64,000 bases of DNA from Methanocatella intestini (GCF_002252585.1 NZ_NQLD01000014.1), one strand, 5' to 3'; positions 37,172-46,358 are shown, counted from the stretch's first letter. Numbers and translations: made by a program. Notes: a model not told the origin generated them from the letters alone.

Positions 37172-37275
37172 TGTGTGAAGAAGAGGACGATGAGTTTACT
37201 GTAATCTGCCCAGTTTGTGGTGAGATGGTTGATGCAGGAGATGCAGTTTGTCCGTTCTGTGGAACTCCGATTTAA
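37171..37275 (+). CDS. Zinc-ribbon micro-protein (34 aa)
   Basis: Starts in TAATG overlap with the tarJ stop. An acidic head (MCEEEDDEFTV) is followed by CPVCGEMVDAGDAVCPFCG, a complete CxxC...CxxC zinc ribbon, and a three-residue tail. Such peptides are usually adaptor or regulatory subunits. Coupling to tarJ suggests expression with CDP-ribitol synthesis. Function unknown. Confidence 0.72.
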   Translation: MCEEEDDEFTVICPVCGEMVDAGDAVCPFCGTPI

Positions 37276-37418
37276 ATATAAATTTTTTTAGAAGAAACTT
37301 TTTTTCATATGTTTTGAAGGATAAAATTCAGATATTTATTAAAATTGATTTTTTTTAAAAATGAAGAATTCCAAAGATTTAATAAAGTATTAAGTAAAAT
37401 AATTATTGTAGTGATTAA

Positions 37419-38297
37419 ATGAAGGACGTAAATATTTTAGTTGAGGCTTTACCTTATATTAAAAAATTCCATGAAAAAAAGATTCTGATTAAGTATGGAG
37501 GGCATGCTATGATAGATGAAGATGCAATGTCTTCTACAGTTAGAGATACTGTTCTTTTAAAATATGTAGGTATGGAACCACTTATTGTTCATGGTGGAGG
37601 TCCGGAAATATCTAGATCTATGGACAAGTTAGGTAAAGAACCTAAATTTATTAAAGGATTAAGGGTTACTGATGAAGAAACTATGGAAATTATTGAAATG
37701 GTTTTAGTCGGTAAAATAAGTACGGATATTGTTTCTCAAATTTCTTATCATGATGGAAAAGGTATCAGTTTATCTGGTAAAGACAGCAGATTGATTTTTG
37801 CTCATAAAAAACCAGTTAGTAAAGTTACCAGTGAATCTGGTGGGGAAGAAGAAATTGATTTAGGTCTTGTGGGAGAAATTGATTGCATCAATACAGATTT
37901 GCTTGAAATGTTTCTAAAAAACAATTATATTCCAGTTATCTCTCCTGTTGGTATAGCTGATGATGGATCCAGTTTAAATTTAAATGCAGATACTGCAGCT
38001 GGTGAAATAGCCAGTTCTGTTGATGCTGAAAAGTTAATAATTTTAACTGATGTTCCGGGAGTTTTAAGAGATCCTAATGATCAGAACTCATTAATTCAAA
38101 GAATAAAAATAGATGAAGTGCCGGATTTAATTGAACAGGGAGTTATTTCTGGAGGAATGATTCCAAAAATTGAAACATGTGTTAAAGCAATTGAAGATGG
38201 TGTTAAATCCTGCCATATAATTGATGGACGTAAAAAACATTCTCTTTTACTTGAAATTTTCACAAAAAACGGTATTGGAACTATGATTTATAAATAG
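37419..38297 (+). CDS. argB: Acetylglutamate kinase
   Basis: 292 residues. It phosphorylates N-acetylglutamate in arginine synthesis. Family motifs are KILIKYGGHAM, LIVHGGGPEISRSM, NLNADTAAGEIASS and LTDVPGVLRD, with GGMIPKIETCVKAI near the end. GTGAT lies before the ATG. It is followed by a hairpin and converges on the acyl-CoA ligase gene. Confidence 0.96.
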   Translation: MKDVNILVEALPYIKKFHEKKILIKYGGHAMIDEDAMSSTVRDTVLLKYVGMEPLIVHGGGPEISRSMDKLGKEPKFIKGLRVTDEETMEIIEMVLVGKISTDIVSQISYHDGKGISLSGKDSRLIFAHKKPVSKVTSESGGEEEIDLGLVGEIDCINTDLLEMFLKNNYIPVISPVGIADDGSSLNLNADTAAGEIASSVDAEKLIILTDVPGVLRDPNDQNSLIQRIKIDEVPDLIEQGVISGGMIPKIETCVKAIEDGVKSCHIIDGRKKHSLLLEIFTKNGIGTMIYK

Positions 38298-38319
38298 TTC
38301 TTATTTTAAAAAATAAATG

Positions 38320-38346
38320 GAATATAATCTATAAATGATTATATTC
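38320..38346. terminator. Hairpin between argB and acyl-CoA ligase
   Basis: GAATATAAT pairs with ATTATATTC across a 9-base loop. It straddles the stop of the minus-strand ligase gene. Confidence 0.5.
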
Positions 38347-39807
38347 TTCTCTTAATTTTCTTCTAAGCAGTTTCCATCCATTAACTCTTGGAAGCTCTTT
38401 TAGGCTAAATATTTTTCTTGGCACTTTATATCTTGAAAGATTTTCACGTGCATAGCTAATTAAACCTTCGTTGTCTTCTTTATTTTCCCAAACTACTGCA
38501 GCTACAGGTAATTCTCCGCGATGACAATCAGGAATACTGAAAATAGCTATTTCTTTTACTTCGGGATATTTGATTAGAACTTCTTCTACTTCTGTTGGAT
38601 AAATTTTCCATCCGCTCATCACAATCATGTCTTTTTTACGGTCTGTAATGAACAAACGATTATCATCATCAAGATATCCGATATCTCCTGTTAAAAACCA
38701 CCCATCTTCTAAAAATGATTCTTTTGTAGCTACTTCACGTCTCCAATAACCTTTAGCTACTGCAGGACCTCTTAGTGCAATTTCACCATGTTCGTATTTT
38801 TCAAGCTCTTTGGTGTAGTCATGTTCATCAACAATTTTAACTTCTGAAAAACAAACTGGATGTCCAACACTTTCAAATCTGTCTGCAGTTCTATAATCCT
38901 CTGGTCTGATAACAGTCCCTGTTCCAATTACAATTGTTTCAGATAATCCGTAAGCATTAATTATTGGAATGCCGTATTTTTTATGGAATTGTTTCCAGAT
39001 TTTTCTGTGTAGCGGTCCACCTCCACTTATTATTTCACGTACAGTTTTTAACTGTTTTTCAGCACCTGTTTCTAATCTTGTCAGGGAGTGTATTACAGGA
39101 GGCATTCCTGTTAGAACAGTAACATTTTCTTGTTGGCATAATTCAAGATATTCATCTAAATTAAATTGCTCTACCATGATGTAATAAGCTCCTGCTCTAA
39201 GTGCAGCTATTGCCCATGATAATCCTACATGAGCCATTGGATATATTCCCATGTAAACATCGTCTTGTTTTAATGTTAATACATCACATTCATTATGGAT
39301 TGCAGTGAAATAATTTCCATGAGTAAGCATGGCCCCTTTTGGTTGACCTGTTGTTCCTGAAGTGTACTGTAACTGACATAAATCATCCCAATCTGTAGGC
39401 TCTGCAGGTAAAATTTCTCCATTTTTATAATTTTCAATATTTTTTGGAATATATTTGTCTAAATCAACAATATCTTTTGCATCTTCATCAGTAATCATTA
39501 ATTTTGCCTGCGAATCGTCAATGATGTATTCAAGTTCATGAGGAGTAAATACTCTGTTTGTTGGAATAGCTATAGCTCCAAGTCTCCAAATTGCAAATAA
39601 TGAGAATAAATAGCTGGTTGAGTTATTTAAATATATTAAAACTCTGTCTCCTTTTTTAATGCTGCAATTTTTTAGATCACGAGCAATTTCTGAAGTTATT
39701 GTTAATATTTCACGGGAATTGTATTTTTCATTAGTTTTTGGATTGTATAAAACATTTTTATCTAATCTGCAAGCATTTGCATCAAGAAATGTAGTTATAT
39801 TAAGCAT
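38329..39807 (-). CDS. AMP-forming acyl-CoA synthetase
   Basis: 492 residues of the adenylate-forming family. The ATP loop is LQYTSGTTGQPKGAM, followed by NAYGLSETIVIG and the hinge FITDRKKDMIVMSGWKIYPTEVE, with C-terminal RVNGWKLLRRKL placing the catalytic Lys. The acyl substrate is uncertain (medium/long-chain or aryl). Its start immediately follows the stop of the dehydrogenase gene with GGTGA as SD, so the two form an operon. A joint pathway is not obvious. Confidence 0.88.
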   Translation of the reverse strand: MLNITTFLDANACRLDKNVLYNPKTNEKYNSREILTITSEIARDLKNCSIKKGDRVLIYLNNSTSYLFSLFAIWRLGAIAIPTNRVFTPHELEYIIDDSQAKLMITDEDAKDIVDLDKYIPKNIENYKNGEILPAEPTDWDDLCQLQYTSGTTGQPKGAMLTHGNYFTAIHNECDVLTLKQDDVYMGIYPMAHVGLSWAIAALRAGAYYIMVEQFNLDEYLELCQQENVTVLTGMPPVIHSLTRLETGAEKQLKTVREIISGGGPLHRKIWKQFHKKYGIPIINAYGLSETIVIGTGTVIRPEDYRTADRFESVGHPVCFSEVKIVDEHDYTKELEKYEHGEIALRGPAVAKGYWRREVATKESFLEDGWFLTGDIGYLDDDNRLFITDRKKDMIVMSGWKIYPTEVEEVLIKYPEVKEIAIFSIPDCHRGELPVAAVVWENKEDNEGLISYARENLSRYKVPRKIFSLKELPRVNGWKLLRRKLREEYNHL

Positions 39808-40809
39808 TTAGTAGTCACCTTCAAGTATTTCATGCACGATAGCTTCAGTAAGTTCTGCTGTAGTGCTATTTCCACCTAAATCGGGAGTTAATGTTTTGCC
39901 GGCACTTACAACATTTTCAACAGCTTTATTTATTTTATTGCTTATCTCATATTCTTTTAAGTAATCCAGCATCATAGCTATTGTTAAAATCATGGAACAT
40001 GGATTGGCTATACCTTTACCTGCAATATCTGGTGCAGATCCATGAACAGGTTCAAATAATCCGTGTTCATCTCCAATGTTTCCTGAAGGAGCAAGTCCAA
40101 GTCCACCTACAAGACCTGCACCTTCATCAGATAGAATATCTCCAAACAGATTGCTGGTTACAATCACATCAAAGTTTTGGGGCTGGGTAATAAGATACAT
40201 TGCCGCTGCATCAACATAAAAATCATTGCTTTCAATATTTGGGTAATTTTCAGCTATTTTGTAAAAGCTTTCTTTAAATATTCCATCAGTTTTTTTTAAG
40301 ACATTGCTTTTATGTACGCAGGTTACTTTTTCTTTTTGTTTGGCTATGCATTGTTCAAAAGCAACTTTAGCTATTTTTTCACTAGCTTTTCGTGTAATGA
40401 TTCTTTGAGCAATTAGTTTATTGTCTTGTTCATATTCAACTTGGCTATAGAGTCCTTCAGTATTTTCACGAACTATTAGGAAATCAATATTGTCCTGTAT
40501 TGATCTGACTCCTTTGTAGGATTTTATTGGCCTTAAATTTGCATAAACATCAAGTTCTTTTCTAAGATTTATAATTGGGCTTGGTTGGCCTGGTGTGCTT
40601 GTACTAGCTCCAAACAATGTTGCATCTGATTTTTTAGCTATTTTAATGGTTTCTTCAGGTAATGTAACTCCATTTTTGTTGTAACATTCAAAACCGGCTT
40701 CACCATATTCAAAACTGAAATTCAAATCAAGTTTGTCTAGCAGATATTCGCCAGATTCCATTACTTCTTTTCCAATTCCATCTCCTGGTATTATTGCAAT
40801 TTTGTACAT
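39808..40809 (-). CDS. Isopropylmalate/homoisocitrate dehydrogenase family enzyme
   Basis: 333 residues of the decarboxylating beta-hydroxyacid dehydrogenases. GDGIGKEV at the N-terminus, LRKELDVYANLRP, IVRENTEGLYS, HKSNVLKKTDG, the metal site NLFGDILSDE and GLAPSGNIGD, then EPVHGSAPDIAGKGIANP are present. In methanogens two paralogues occur: LeuB (leucine) and AksF (homoisocitrate, for coenzyme B side chain). Overall resemblance favours the AksF/LeuB group without deciding between them. Located upstream of, and coupled to, the acyl-CoA ligase. Confidence 0.88.
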   Translation of the reverse strand: MYKIAIIPGDGIGKEVMESGEYLLDKLDLNFSFEYGEAGFECYNKNGVTLPEETIKIAKKSDATLFGASTSTPGQPSPIINLRKELDVYANLRPIKSYKGVRSIQDNIDFLIVRENTEGLYSQVEYEQDNKLIAQRIITRKASEKIAKVAFEQCIAKQKEKVTCVHKSNVLKKTDGIFKESFYKIAENYPNIESNDFYVDAAAMYLITQPQNFDVIVTSNLFGDILSDEGAGLVGGLGLAPSGNIGDEHGLFEPVHGSAPDIAGKGIANPCSMILTIAMMLDYLKEYEISNKINKAVENVVSAGKTLTPDLGGNSTTAELTEAIVHEILEGDY

Positions 40810-40914
40810 TATTTCACTTATTTAATTTTGTTCGTATATTTTCGAAATATATTTATATAGTTAGATATAACTATTATATGTTTACAGTTATATTAAATAT
40901 AGTGAGGAATGTTT

Positions 40915-41382
40915 ATGTCAAAATCTGTTGAAGAATTAATTGAAGATTTAAATGACCAAGATGAATTTGTTGTTGAAGCGGCTGCTGGTGAATTGGAAAT
41001 GATGGGGGAAGAATCTGTAGATGCTTTAATATCTGCATTATCCCATAGGAAGAAAAATATTCGTTTAAATGCAGCAAAAATTTTAGGTGCTATGTCTTAT
41101 CCCAAATCCATCAATGCTTTAATCTTAACTTTAAGGGATAATAATAAATTAGTTAGAAGAGAAGCTTCTACTGCTTTAAGTCGTATGGGACAGTTAGCTG
41201 TTGATCCTTTAATTGAAATTTTAGATGATGAAGATTGGAGGGTAAGAGGTGCGGCTGCCTGGGCTTTAGGAAACTTAAAAGACGATGCAGCTATTGAACC
41301 ACTTGAAGCACTTTTAGAAGATGAAAGCGGTTATGTTAGAGCCGGTGCTGTAAATGCAATAAATAGCATTAAAAATGAATAA
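40915..41382 (+). CDS. HEAT-repeat protein
   Basis: About 155 residues built almost entirely of HEAT/PBS-lyase repeats of roughly 31 residues, for example AVDPLIEILDDEDWRVRGAA and AIEPLEALLEDESGYVRAGA. It is a scaffold-type protein. The ATG at 40915 lies 7 bases after GAGG; an ATG at 40909 is closer to the SD and less likely. Similar short HEAT proteins in methanogens have no fixed role. Confidence 0.82.
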   Translation: MSKSVEELIEDLNDQDEFVVEAAAGELEMMGEESVDALISALSHRKKNIRLNAAKILGAMSYPKSINALILTLRDNNKLVRREASTALSRMGQLAVDPLIEILDDEDWRVRGAAAWALGNLKDDAAIEPLEALLEDESGYVRAGAVNAINSIKNE

Positions 41383-41492
41383 CTAATTTTGTTATTTTCT
41401 TCATTTTTTCCCTTTTTTTACCACTTTTTTTGAATATTGTTTAAATTTATATTTTTATAGTTACTTTTTTTCAGAAAATTTTTTGGTCGGAA

Positions 41493-41517
41493 GTAGTTTT
41501 CCACTACATTTATATAA
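41493..41517 (+). promoter_or_regulatory. Inverted repeat and TATA element upstream of pdxT
   Basis: GTAGT (41493-41497) and ACTAC (41503-41507) lie just before a TATA-like TTTATATAAT (41509-41518). The arrangement fits a promoter with a regulator site immediately upstream. The pdxT start is about 115 bases further on, so the leader would be long. Confidence 0.3.
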
Positions 41518-41632
41518 TATGAAAGGATAAATATTATATTAGCAAATATTCTATATCTTAATAATTTTACTATAACTTTTAGAATTACTGCTATTTTTTT
41601 AAAATAATTGTTTAGAATGATTAGTGAGTTAT

Positions 41633-42220
41633 ATGATTACAATAGGAATACTAAATTTACAAGGTGCCGTAAGTGAACATTACGACATTACAAAGAAAGC
41701 TATTGAAAATATGGGTATTGAAGCAGAAGCAATTTCTGTAAGGTATGCTGATGAAGTAGCTAACTGTGATGGTGTAATCATTTCTGGTGGTGAAAGTACT
41801 GTAATAGGAAAAATCATCAAAGAAAGAGGGATAGATAAAGTTATTAAAGATAACAAGATTCCTGTTTTTGGAACTTGTGCCGGAATGGTTTTGCTTGGTA
41901 AAAAAACTGATTTTGATCAACCGTTATTGGGAATTATGGACATTTCAGTTAAAAGGAATGCATTTGGAAGACAAGTAGATTCATTTGAAAGTCCAATTTC
42001 TATTTTAGGGGAGGATTATTTGGGAGTTTTCATTAGAGCGCCGTCACTTGATGATTATGATAAGACTAAAGAAGATATTAAAGTTTTATCTGAATTGGAT
42101 GATGAGATAGTAGCTATTCAGCAAGGACATAATATAGCTATTGCATTTCATCCGGAATTAACTGATGATACTCGAATTCATGAATATTTTATAAAGGAGG
42201 TTTTAAATTGTGCGGAATAG
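41633..42220 (+). CDS. pdxT: Pyridoxal 5'-phosphate synthase glutaminase subunit
   Basis: About 195 residues from the ATG at 41633 (MITIGILNLQGAVSEH); a GTG at 41624 is the alternative. It hydrolyses glutamine and passes ammonia to PdxS for vitamin B6 synthesis. SGGESTVIGK, nucleophile Cys in FGTCAGMVLL, and the catalytic His-Glu in FHPEL are in place. The last 13 bases overlap the next gene, a glutamine-amidotransferase of glutamate synthase. PdxS is not in the window. Confidence 0.94.
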   Translation: MITIGILNLQGAVSEHYDITKKAIENMGIEAEAISVRYADEVANCDGVIISGGESTVIGKIIKERGIDKVIKDNKIPVFGTCAGMVLLGKKTDFDQPLLGIMDISVKRNAFGRQVDSFESPISILGEDYLGVFIRAPSLDDYDKTKEDIKVLSELDDEIVAIQQGHNIAIAFHPELTDDTRIHEYFIKEVLNCAE

Positions 42221-43125
42221 CTGGTATAGTTTATAAAGATAAAAAATTACATTGTGCAGGTAATGATATGACCAATATGCTCCATCAACTTCAGCATAGA
42301 GGTCCTGATTCTGCAGGTTATTCAATTTATGGTGGAACTGGTCTTAAAGATGATGAATACATCTTAAAAATCCAAGTAAAAGAACAACCAAGATTATTAG
42401 AAACAGTAAAAGATACAATAAACTTTGTAACTCCAATTCAGGGTGATGAAGTTCTTCCATCTGTTGGAGATTCATTTATTTATAAATGTAAAGTTCAATT
42501 AGATAACTTTTCAGAACTTAAACCACTTATATCAACTGTTGATACAATTGATGATGTTATTGTAATTAATGGAAGTCAGGATTTTGAAATGATTAAGGAT
42601 GTAGGTTCTGTATTGGATATTGCAGAAAGGTACGATGTACGTGAGGTTAAAGGAACTCATGCTATAGGCCATACAAGGTTTTCAACAGAAAGTGGTGTAG
42701 ACAGATACCATGCACATCCATTTGAAACTTATATTGTTAAAGATGTTTCTGTTGTCCACAATGGTCAAATTACAAATTATTGGAACATTAGAGATCCATT
42801 AGAAAGAAAAGGCCATGTATTTGAAACATTTAATGATACTGAGTGTTTAGTTCATTATATTGCAGATAAATTAGATACAGGTTATTCTTTAGAAGAAGCA
42901 CTGGAACAATCTGTAGAAGATATGGATGGTCCGTTTTCTTATATTATAGGAACTCCAAATGGTATTGGAATAGCTAAAGATAAATTAGGATTACGTCCGG
43001 GAGTAATGGCAGAGACTGATGATGTTTTTGCAATTGCATCTGAAGAAGTATCTTTAAGGGAAGTTGTTGATACTCAAAATATTGAACAAATTTCTCCTGG
43101 TGAAGTAATGGTGTATGAAATTTAA
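42208..43125 (+). CDS. Glutamate synthase, glutaminase-domain subunit
   Basis: 305 residues, TTG start after AAAGGAGG. Class II glutamine amidotransferase: the second residue Cys (MCGIAGIVYKDK) is the N-terminal nucleophile, and RGPDSAGY, HTRFSTES, VVHNGQITNYW and NDTECLV form the glutamine site. An insert near residues 55-120 is longer than in PurF-type domains. It provides ammonia to the central FMN subunit encoded two genes downstream. Archaeal glutamate synthases of this type are split into three polypeptides. Confidence 0.9.
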   Translation: MCGIAGIVYKDKKLHCAGNDMTNMLHQLQHRGPDSAGYSIYGGTGLKDDEYILKIQVKEQPRLLETVKDTINFVTPIQGDEVLPSVGDSFIYKCKVQLDNFSELKPLISTVDTIDDVIVINGSQDFEMIKDVGSVLDIAERYDVREVKGTHAIGHTRFSTESGVDRYHAHPFETYIVKDVSVVHNGQITNYWNIRDPLERKGHVFETFNDTECLVHYIADKLDTGYSLEEALEQSVEDMDGPFSYIIGTPNGIGIAKDKLGLRPGVMAETDDVFAIASEEVSLREVVDTQNIEQISPGEVMVYEI

Positions 43126-43137
43126 GGGTTGGTTTTA

Positions 43138-43812
43138 ATGAAAATAAAAGAGTTAGATGCAGCATCACTTTCTCCACGTGAATTAAATTCACAAGTTAAA
43201 GAGTCTGCAAAAGATTATGATAAAATACTTATTAAAAATCCTAATGCAATGCATTATTTGGTTGCAGGAGTGACTGATGAAGTTAACATTGAATTGGATG
43301 GTTCTGTAGGTTATTTCACAGGAACAATGTGTGATGGTCCGAAAATTAAAATTAACGGTAATGCTGGCTGGTTTGTTGGAGATAATTTAACTGATGGTGA
43401 AGTAGTTGTTGAAGGATCAGCTGGTGATGGGGCAGGACAGGGAATCTATGGAGGAACAGTTGTTGTTCGTAAATCAGTAGGTTCAAGGACTGGAGAAATC
43501 ATGAAAAACGGCACTATTGTCATTGGTGGAAATTCCGGATTTATGACTGGAATATTCATGATGGGTGGCCGTATGGTTATCTTAGGTGATGTGGGAGAAG
43601 ATGTTGCAGAATCTATTATTCGTGGTGTAATCTATGTTAAAGGGGAAGTTAAAAGCTTAGGATATAATGCTAAAATTGACGAATTAACATGGGAAGATAA
43701 ACTTGAATTAAAAGAGTTATTGGAAAAATATGATTTTGATTTAAAAGAAGATGAATATGACGAATTTAAAAAAATAGTTCCAGAAAGTGCAAGGCCATTT
43801 TACGGTCATTAA
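43138..43812 (+). CDS. Glutamate synthase, GXGXG-domain subunit
   Basis: About 224 residues from the ATG at 43138. It is made of a right-handed beta-helix of GxxGxxxxG repeats (GSVGYFTGTMCDGPKI, GSAGDGAGQGIYGG, MMGGRMVILGDVGEDV), equivalent to the C-terminal domain of bacterial GltB. In the holoenzyme this domain packs against the FMN barrel and helps shape the ammonia channel. It sits between the glutaminase and central subunits, 12 and 19 bases from each. Confidence 0.9.
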   Translation: MKIKELDAASLSPRELNSQVKESAKDYDKILIKNPNAMHYLVAGVTDEVNIELDGSVGYFTGTMCDGPKIKINGNAGWFVGDNLTDGEVVVEGSAGDGAGQGIYGGTVVVRKSVGSRTGEIMKNGTIVIGGNSGFMTGIFMMGGRMVILGDVGEDVAESIIRGVIYVKGEVKSLGYNAKIDELTWEDKLELKELLEKYDFDLKEDEYDEFKKIVPESARPFYGH

Positions 43813-43831
43813 TTGAATGGGAGGGAAGTAT

Positions 43832-45328
43832 ATGCCATATAGAGTAGAGAGAAATCCAGTTTTATGTAAGAAAAACTTTGGAAGACCTGGTTGTTGTTGG
43901 TATTTGTGTGATGACCGGGATGAAAAAATCTGTGGAAAGTGTTTCTCATGTTATAATAATTGTCCTCACGGAGTTTATGAAATTATTCAGGGTGAACCAT
44001 ATCCATTAAATCAGGAAAAATGTGTTGGATGTAGAATTTGTTTGGAAATGTGTCCGAATAGAGCTATTGAAGTAAATGCAATTCCGCAGGATGCAAGAGA
44101 AGCATGGGGGTTCCCGGATGTTGTAGAAATAGTGAGAAAAGCTCAATCAGCATCATATAAAATCAGAAGTACTGGCGCTTTAAGAAAAATTCCAGACTTT
44201 GATGATTTGGTGGTAATACCTGCGCAAGTATCAAGACCTCCTATTGATAAATATAGGGAACCATGTGGAACTGATGTTGTATTAGGAGATAGATATGCTG
44301 AAAATCCTTTAAAATTAGATACTCCTGTGATGATTGGAGCTATGTCTTTCGGTGCATTAAGTAAAGAAGCAAAAATGGCACTAGCTATTGGTTCTTCACT
44401 TGCAGGAACTGTAACAAACACAGGGGAAGGAGGAATGCTTCCTGAAGAACGTGAACTGGCTGATAAACTTATAGCACAATATGCATCTGGAAGATTTGGT
44501 GTTTCTGCAGATTATCTTAAACAGGGAGATGCAGTTGAAATCAAAATTGGTCAGGGAGCAAAATCCGGAATGGGTGGTCACTTGCTTGGTGAAAAAGTAA
44601 CTGCTGAAGTTTCCAGAATCAGAAAAATCCCCGTGGGGTCTGATGCTCTATCACCTGCAAGACACATGGATATTGTAGGTCCTGAAGATTTAAGCATGAA
44701 AATTTCCCAATTACGTGAAATTACTGACTGGAAAGTTCCGATTATTGTTAAATTTGCTTCAGGTAAAGTAGCTTCTGATGTAAAAATTGCAGCTAAAGGT
44801 GGAGCAGATATAATTGTTGTAGATGGTATGCAGGGAGGAACTGGAGCAGGACCAGATGTTATTATGGAACATTCAGGTATTCCATCACTTGCAGCTATTG
44901 TAGAAGCAGATCAGGCATTAAAAGAAATTAACTTGAGAGAAGATGTAAGTTTGGTAGCTGCTGGAGGAATTCGTTCTGGAGCAGATTTGGCTAAAGCATT
45001 GGCTCTTGGAGCAGATGCAGTATATATTGCAACAGCTGCATTAATTTCTATAGGCTGTAGGGTCTGTCAAATGTGTTATAAAGGTAACTGTAGTAAAGGA
45101 ATAGCTACACAGGATTTATCATTAAGACACAGGATTGATTACAAGGAAATGGGTAAAGCAGTAGCTAATTATATAAATGCAATGACTGATGAGGCATGTA
45201 TGCTTGTTCAACAGGCAGGAAACACACATATTACAAAATTGGAAAAACAAAACTTAAGGGCCTTAACAATGGAAGCATCAGCTTTAACTGGTGTTCCAAT
45301 GGCAGGTTCTGAAAACAGAAAAAATTAA
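43832..45328 (+). CDS. gltB: Glutamate synthase, central FMN subunit with ferredoxin domain
   Basis: About 498 residues from the ATG at 43832 (GGGAGG SD). An N-terminal two-cluster ferredoxin (CGKCFSCYNNCPHG, CVGCRICLEMCPN) feeds electrons to an FMN TIM barrel. The barrel reads MIGAMSFGALSKEAKMALA, GQGAKSGMGGHLLGEKV, VVDGMQGGTGAGP, AAGGIRSGADLAKALALGAD, with a later 3Fe-4S-type Cys cluster CRVCQMCYKGNC. It makes glutamate from 2-oxoglutarate and ammonia. The stop overlaps the convergent DUF2115 gene by 4 bases. Confidence 0.94.
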   Translation: MPYRVERNPVLCKKNFGRPGCCWYLCDDRDEKICGKCFSCYNNCPHGVYEIIQGEPYPLNQEKCVGCRICLEMCPNRAIEVNAIPQDAREAWGFPDVVEIVRKAQSASYKIRSTGALRKIPDFDDLVVIPAQVSRPPIDKYREPCGTDVVLGDRYAENPLKLDTPVMIGAMSFGALSKEAKMALAIGSSLAGTVTNTGEGGMLPEERELADKLIAQYASGRFGVSADYLKQGDAVEIKIGQGAKSGMGGHLLGEKVTAEVSRIRKIPVGSDALSPARHMDIVGPEDLSMKISQLREITDWKVPIIVKFASGKVASDVKIAAKGGADIIVVDGMQGGTGAGPDVIMEHSGIPSLAAIVEADQALKEINLREDVSLVAAGGIRSGADLAKALALGADAVYIATAALISIGCRVCQMCYKGNCSKGIATQDLSLRHRIDYKEMGKAVANYINAMTDEACMLVQQAGNTHITKLEKQNLRALTMEASALTGVPMAGSENRKN

Positions 45329-45876
45329 ATTCCTGGAGTCTGTTCAGCTAGACATAAATTACAAATAGCATTTTCATTGTCTTTTTGTTTGTCTTTAACT
45401 GGACAGTAATATTCTCCATTTTTTTCTTCTACTTTTAAACTTCCAGGAAATTCACTTCCAACCGGATGAATAGGCTCTTCCAAAATAAATGTTGTATAAA
45501 GAGCAACAATAATATAAATTAAAGGAAACTTATCTTCTTCTATTGTGTAATTTCTTTCTTTTTCAAACTGATGTTTTAATAAATTAAATGATTTATCAAA
45601 ACTTTCTTTATCAATATCTTCATCTATATAATTGTTATTGTCAAGTATTTCCTTTACACGCATGATGAAGTATTTTACATAAACTTCCAAGTATTTTTCA
45701 CGATAATTAGCTTGAACATATTTTCCTTCTTCCCTCATTCTAGCTGTTGCAAGCATTAGGTCATAGGGTGAAATTATTTTGCAATATTTTTTTAAGAGTT
45801 TTAATAATTCAGTTTTTGTTATTCTTTCTTTTGATGAAATATTGCGTAAATCTTGAAATATGTCTGTTGCTTTCAT
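45325..45876 (-). CDS. DUF2115 (UPF0305) family protein
   Basis: 183 residues, helical, with an N-terminus (IFQDLRNISSKERITKTELL, then YDLMLATARMREEGKYVQ) and a C-terminal cysteine group (YYCPVKDKQKD, CNLCLAEQ) typical of this methanogen-only family. The Cys residues may bind metal. Function unknown. It converges on gltB with overlapping ends. Confidence 0.8.
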   Translation of the reverse strand: MKATDIFQDLRNISSKERITKTELLKLLKKYCKIISPYDLMLATARMREEGKYVQANYREKYLEVYVKYFIMRVKEILDNNNYIDEDIDKESFDKSFNLLKHQFEKERNYTIEEDKFPLIYIIVALYTTFILEEPIHPVGSEFPGSLKVEEKNGEYYCPVKDKQKDNENAICNLCLAEQTPGI

Positions 45877-46109
45877 ATATGTTAATTTTATAGTTGAATT
45901 ATTTAAATTTTTTAGTTTTGTATTCTAAGGAAAACTAATTAATTTTTTAAAATAGATTTAAATAAATTAAACTTAAGATATTATATTGGATAATGTAAAA
46001 TGTATACTTAAAAGTTTTTTAATACATGTTTTGTACAATAAATTTAATAAATATTAATATTTTATCATTATTCATAAAAATTTTATAAATAATAAATAAG
46101 GTGATGATT

Positions 46110-46121
46110 ATGGCTAGTTAA
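46110..46121 (+). other. SD-linked start codon with premature TAA, in frame with DUF5654
   Basis: GGTGAT (46100-46105) sits 4 bases before an ATG at 46110, the standard spacing here. The frame reads ATG GCT AGT TAA, then continues in frame through ATA AGC AAA into the ATG at 46131. One base change (TAA from GAA, AAA or CAA) would restore a continuous 82-codon frame. It may be a nonsense mutation, a base error, or a 3-codon leader. Confidence 0.6.
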
Positions 46122-46130
46122 ATAAGCAAA

Positions 46131-46358
46131 ATGATAATGGAAACTATGTTAACATTAATTACTACAGCATTTGCATTTGTTGCAGGTTTAGCTTGGAATG
46201 AAGCAATACAAAAATTAATTGAAGAATTTTACACTGCTGGAGGTGCAGTAACTGGATTATTAATATATGCAGTTATTGTAACTATTGTTGCTGTAGTTGT
46301 TACTGTATTACTTGCAAGAATTGCTGGAAAAATGGGTATTGATCTTGATAAAGACTAA
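46131..46358 (+). CDS. DUF5654 family small membrane protein
   Basis: 75 residues from the first ATG after an in-frame TAA. Two membrane helices (METMLTLITTAFAFVAGLAW and TGLLIYAVIVTIVAVVVTVL) with NEAIQKLIEEFY between them match the DUF5654 pattern. No SD precedes this ATG; the SD belongs to an ATG 21 bases earlier, which is closed by TAA after three codons. Expression would need reinitiation. Function unknown. Confidence 0.65.
   Translation: MIMETMLTLITTAFAFVAGLAWNEAIQKLIEEFYTAGGAVTGLLIYAVIVTIVAVVVTVLLARIAGKMGIDLDKD

Noticed and set aside
46119..46121. Pyrrolysine-type recoding of the DUF5654 stop
   Set aside because: Pyrrolysine uses TAG; this codon is TAA.
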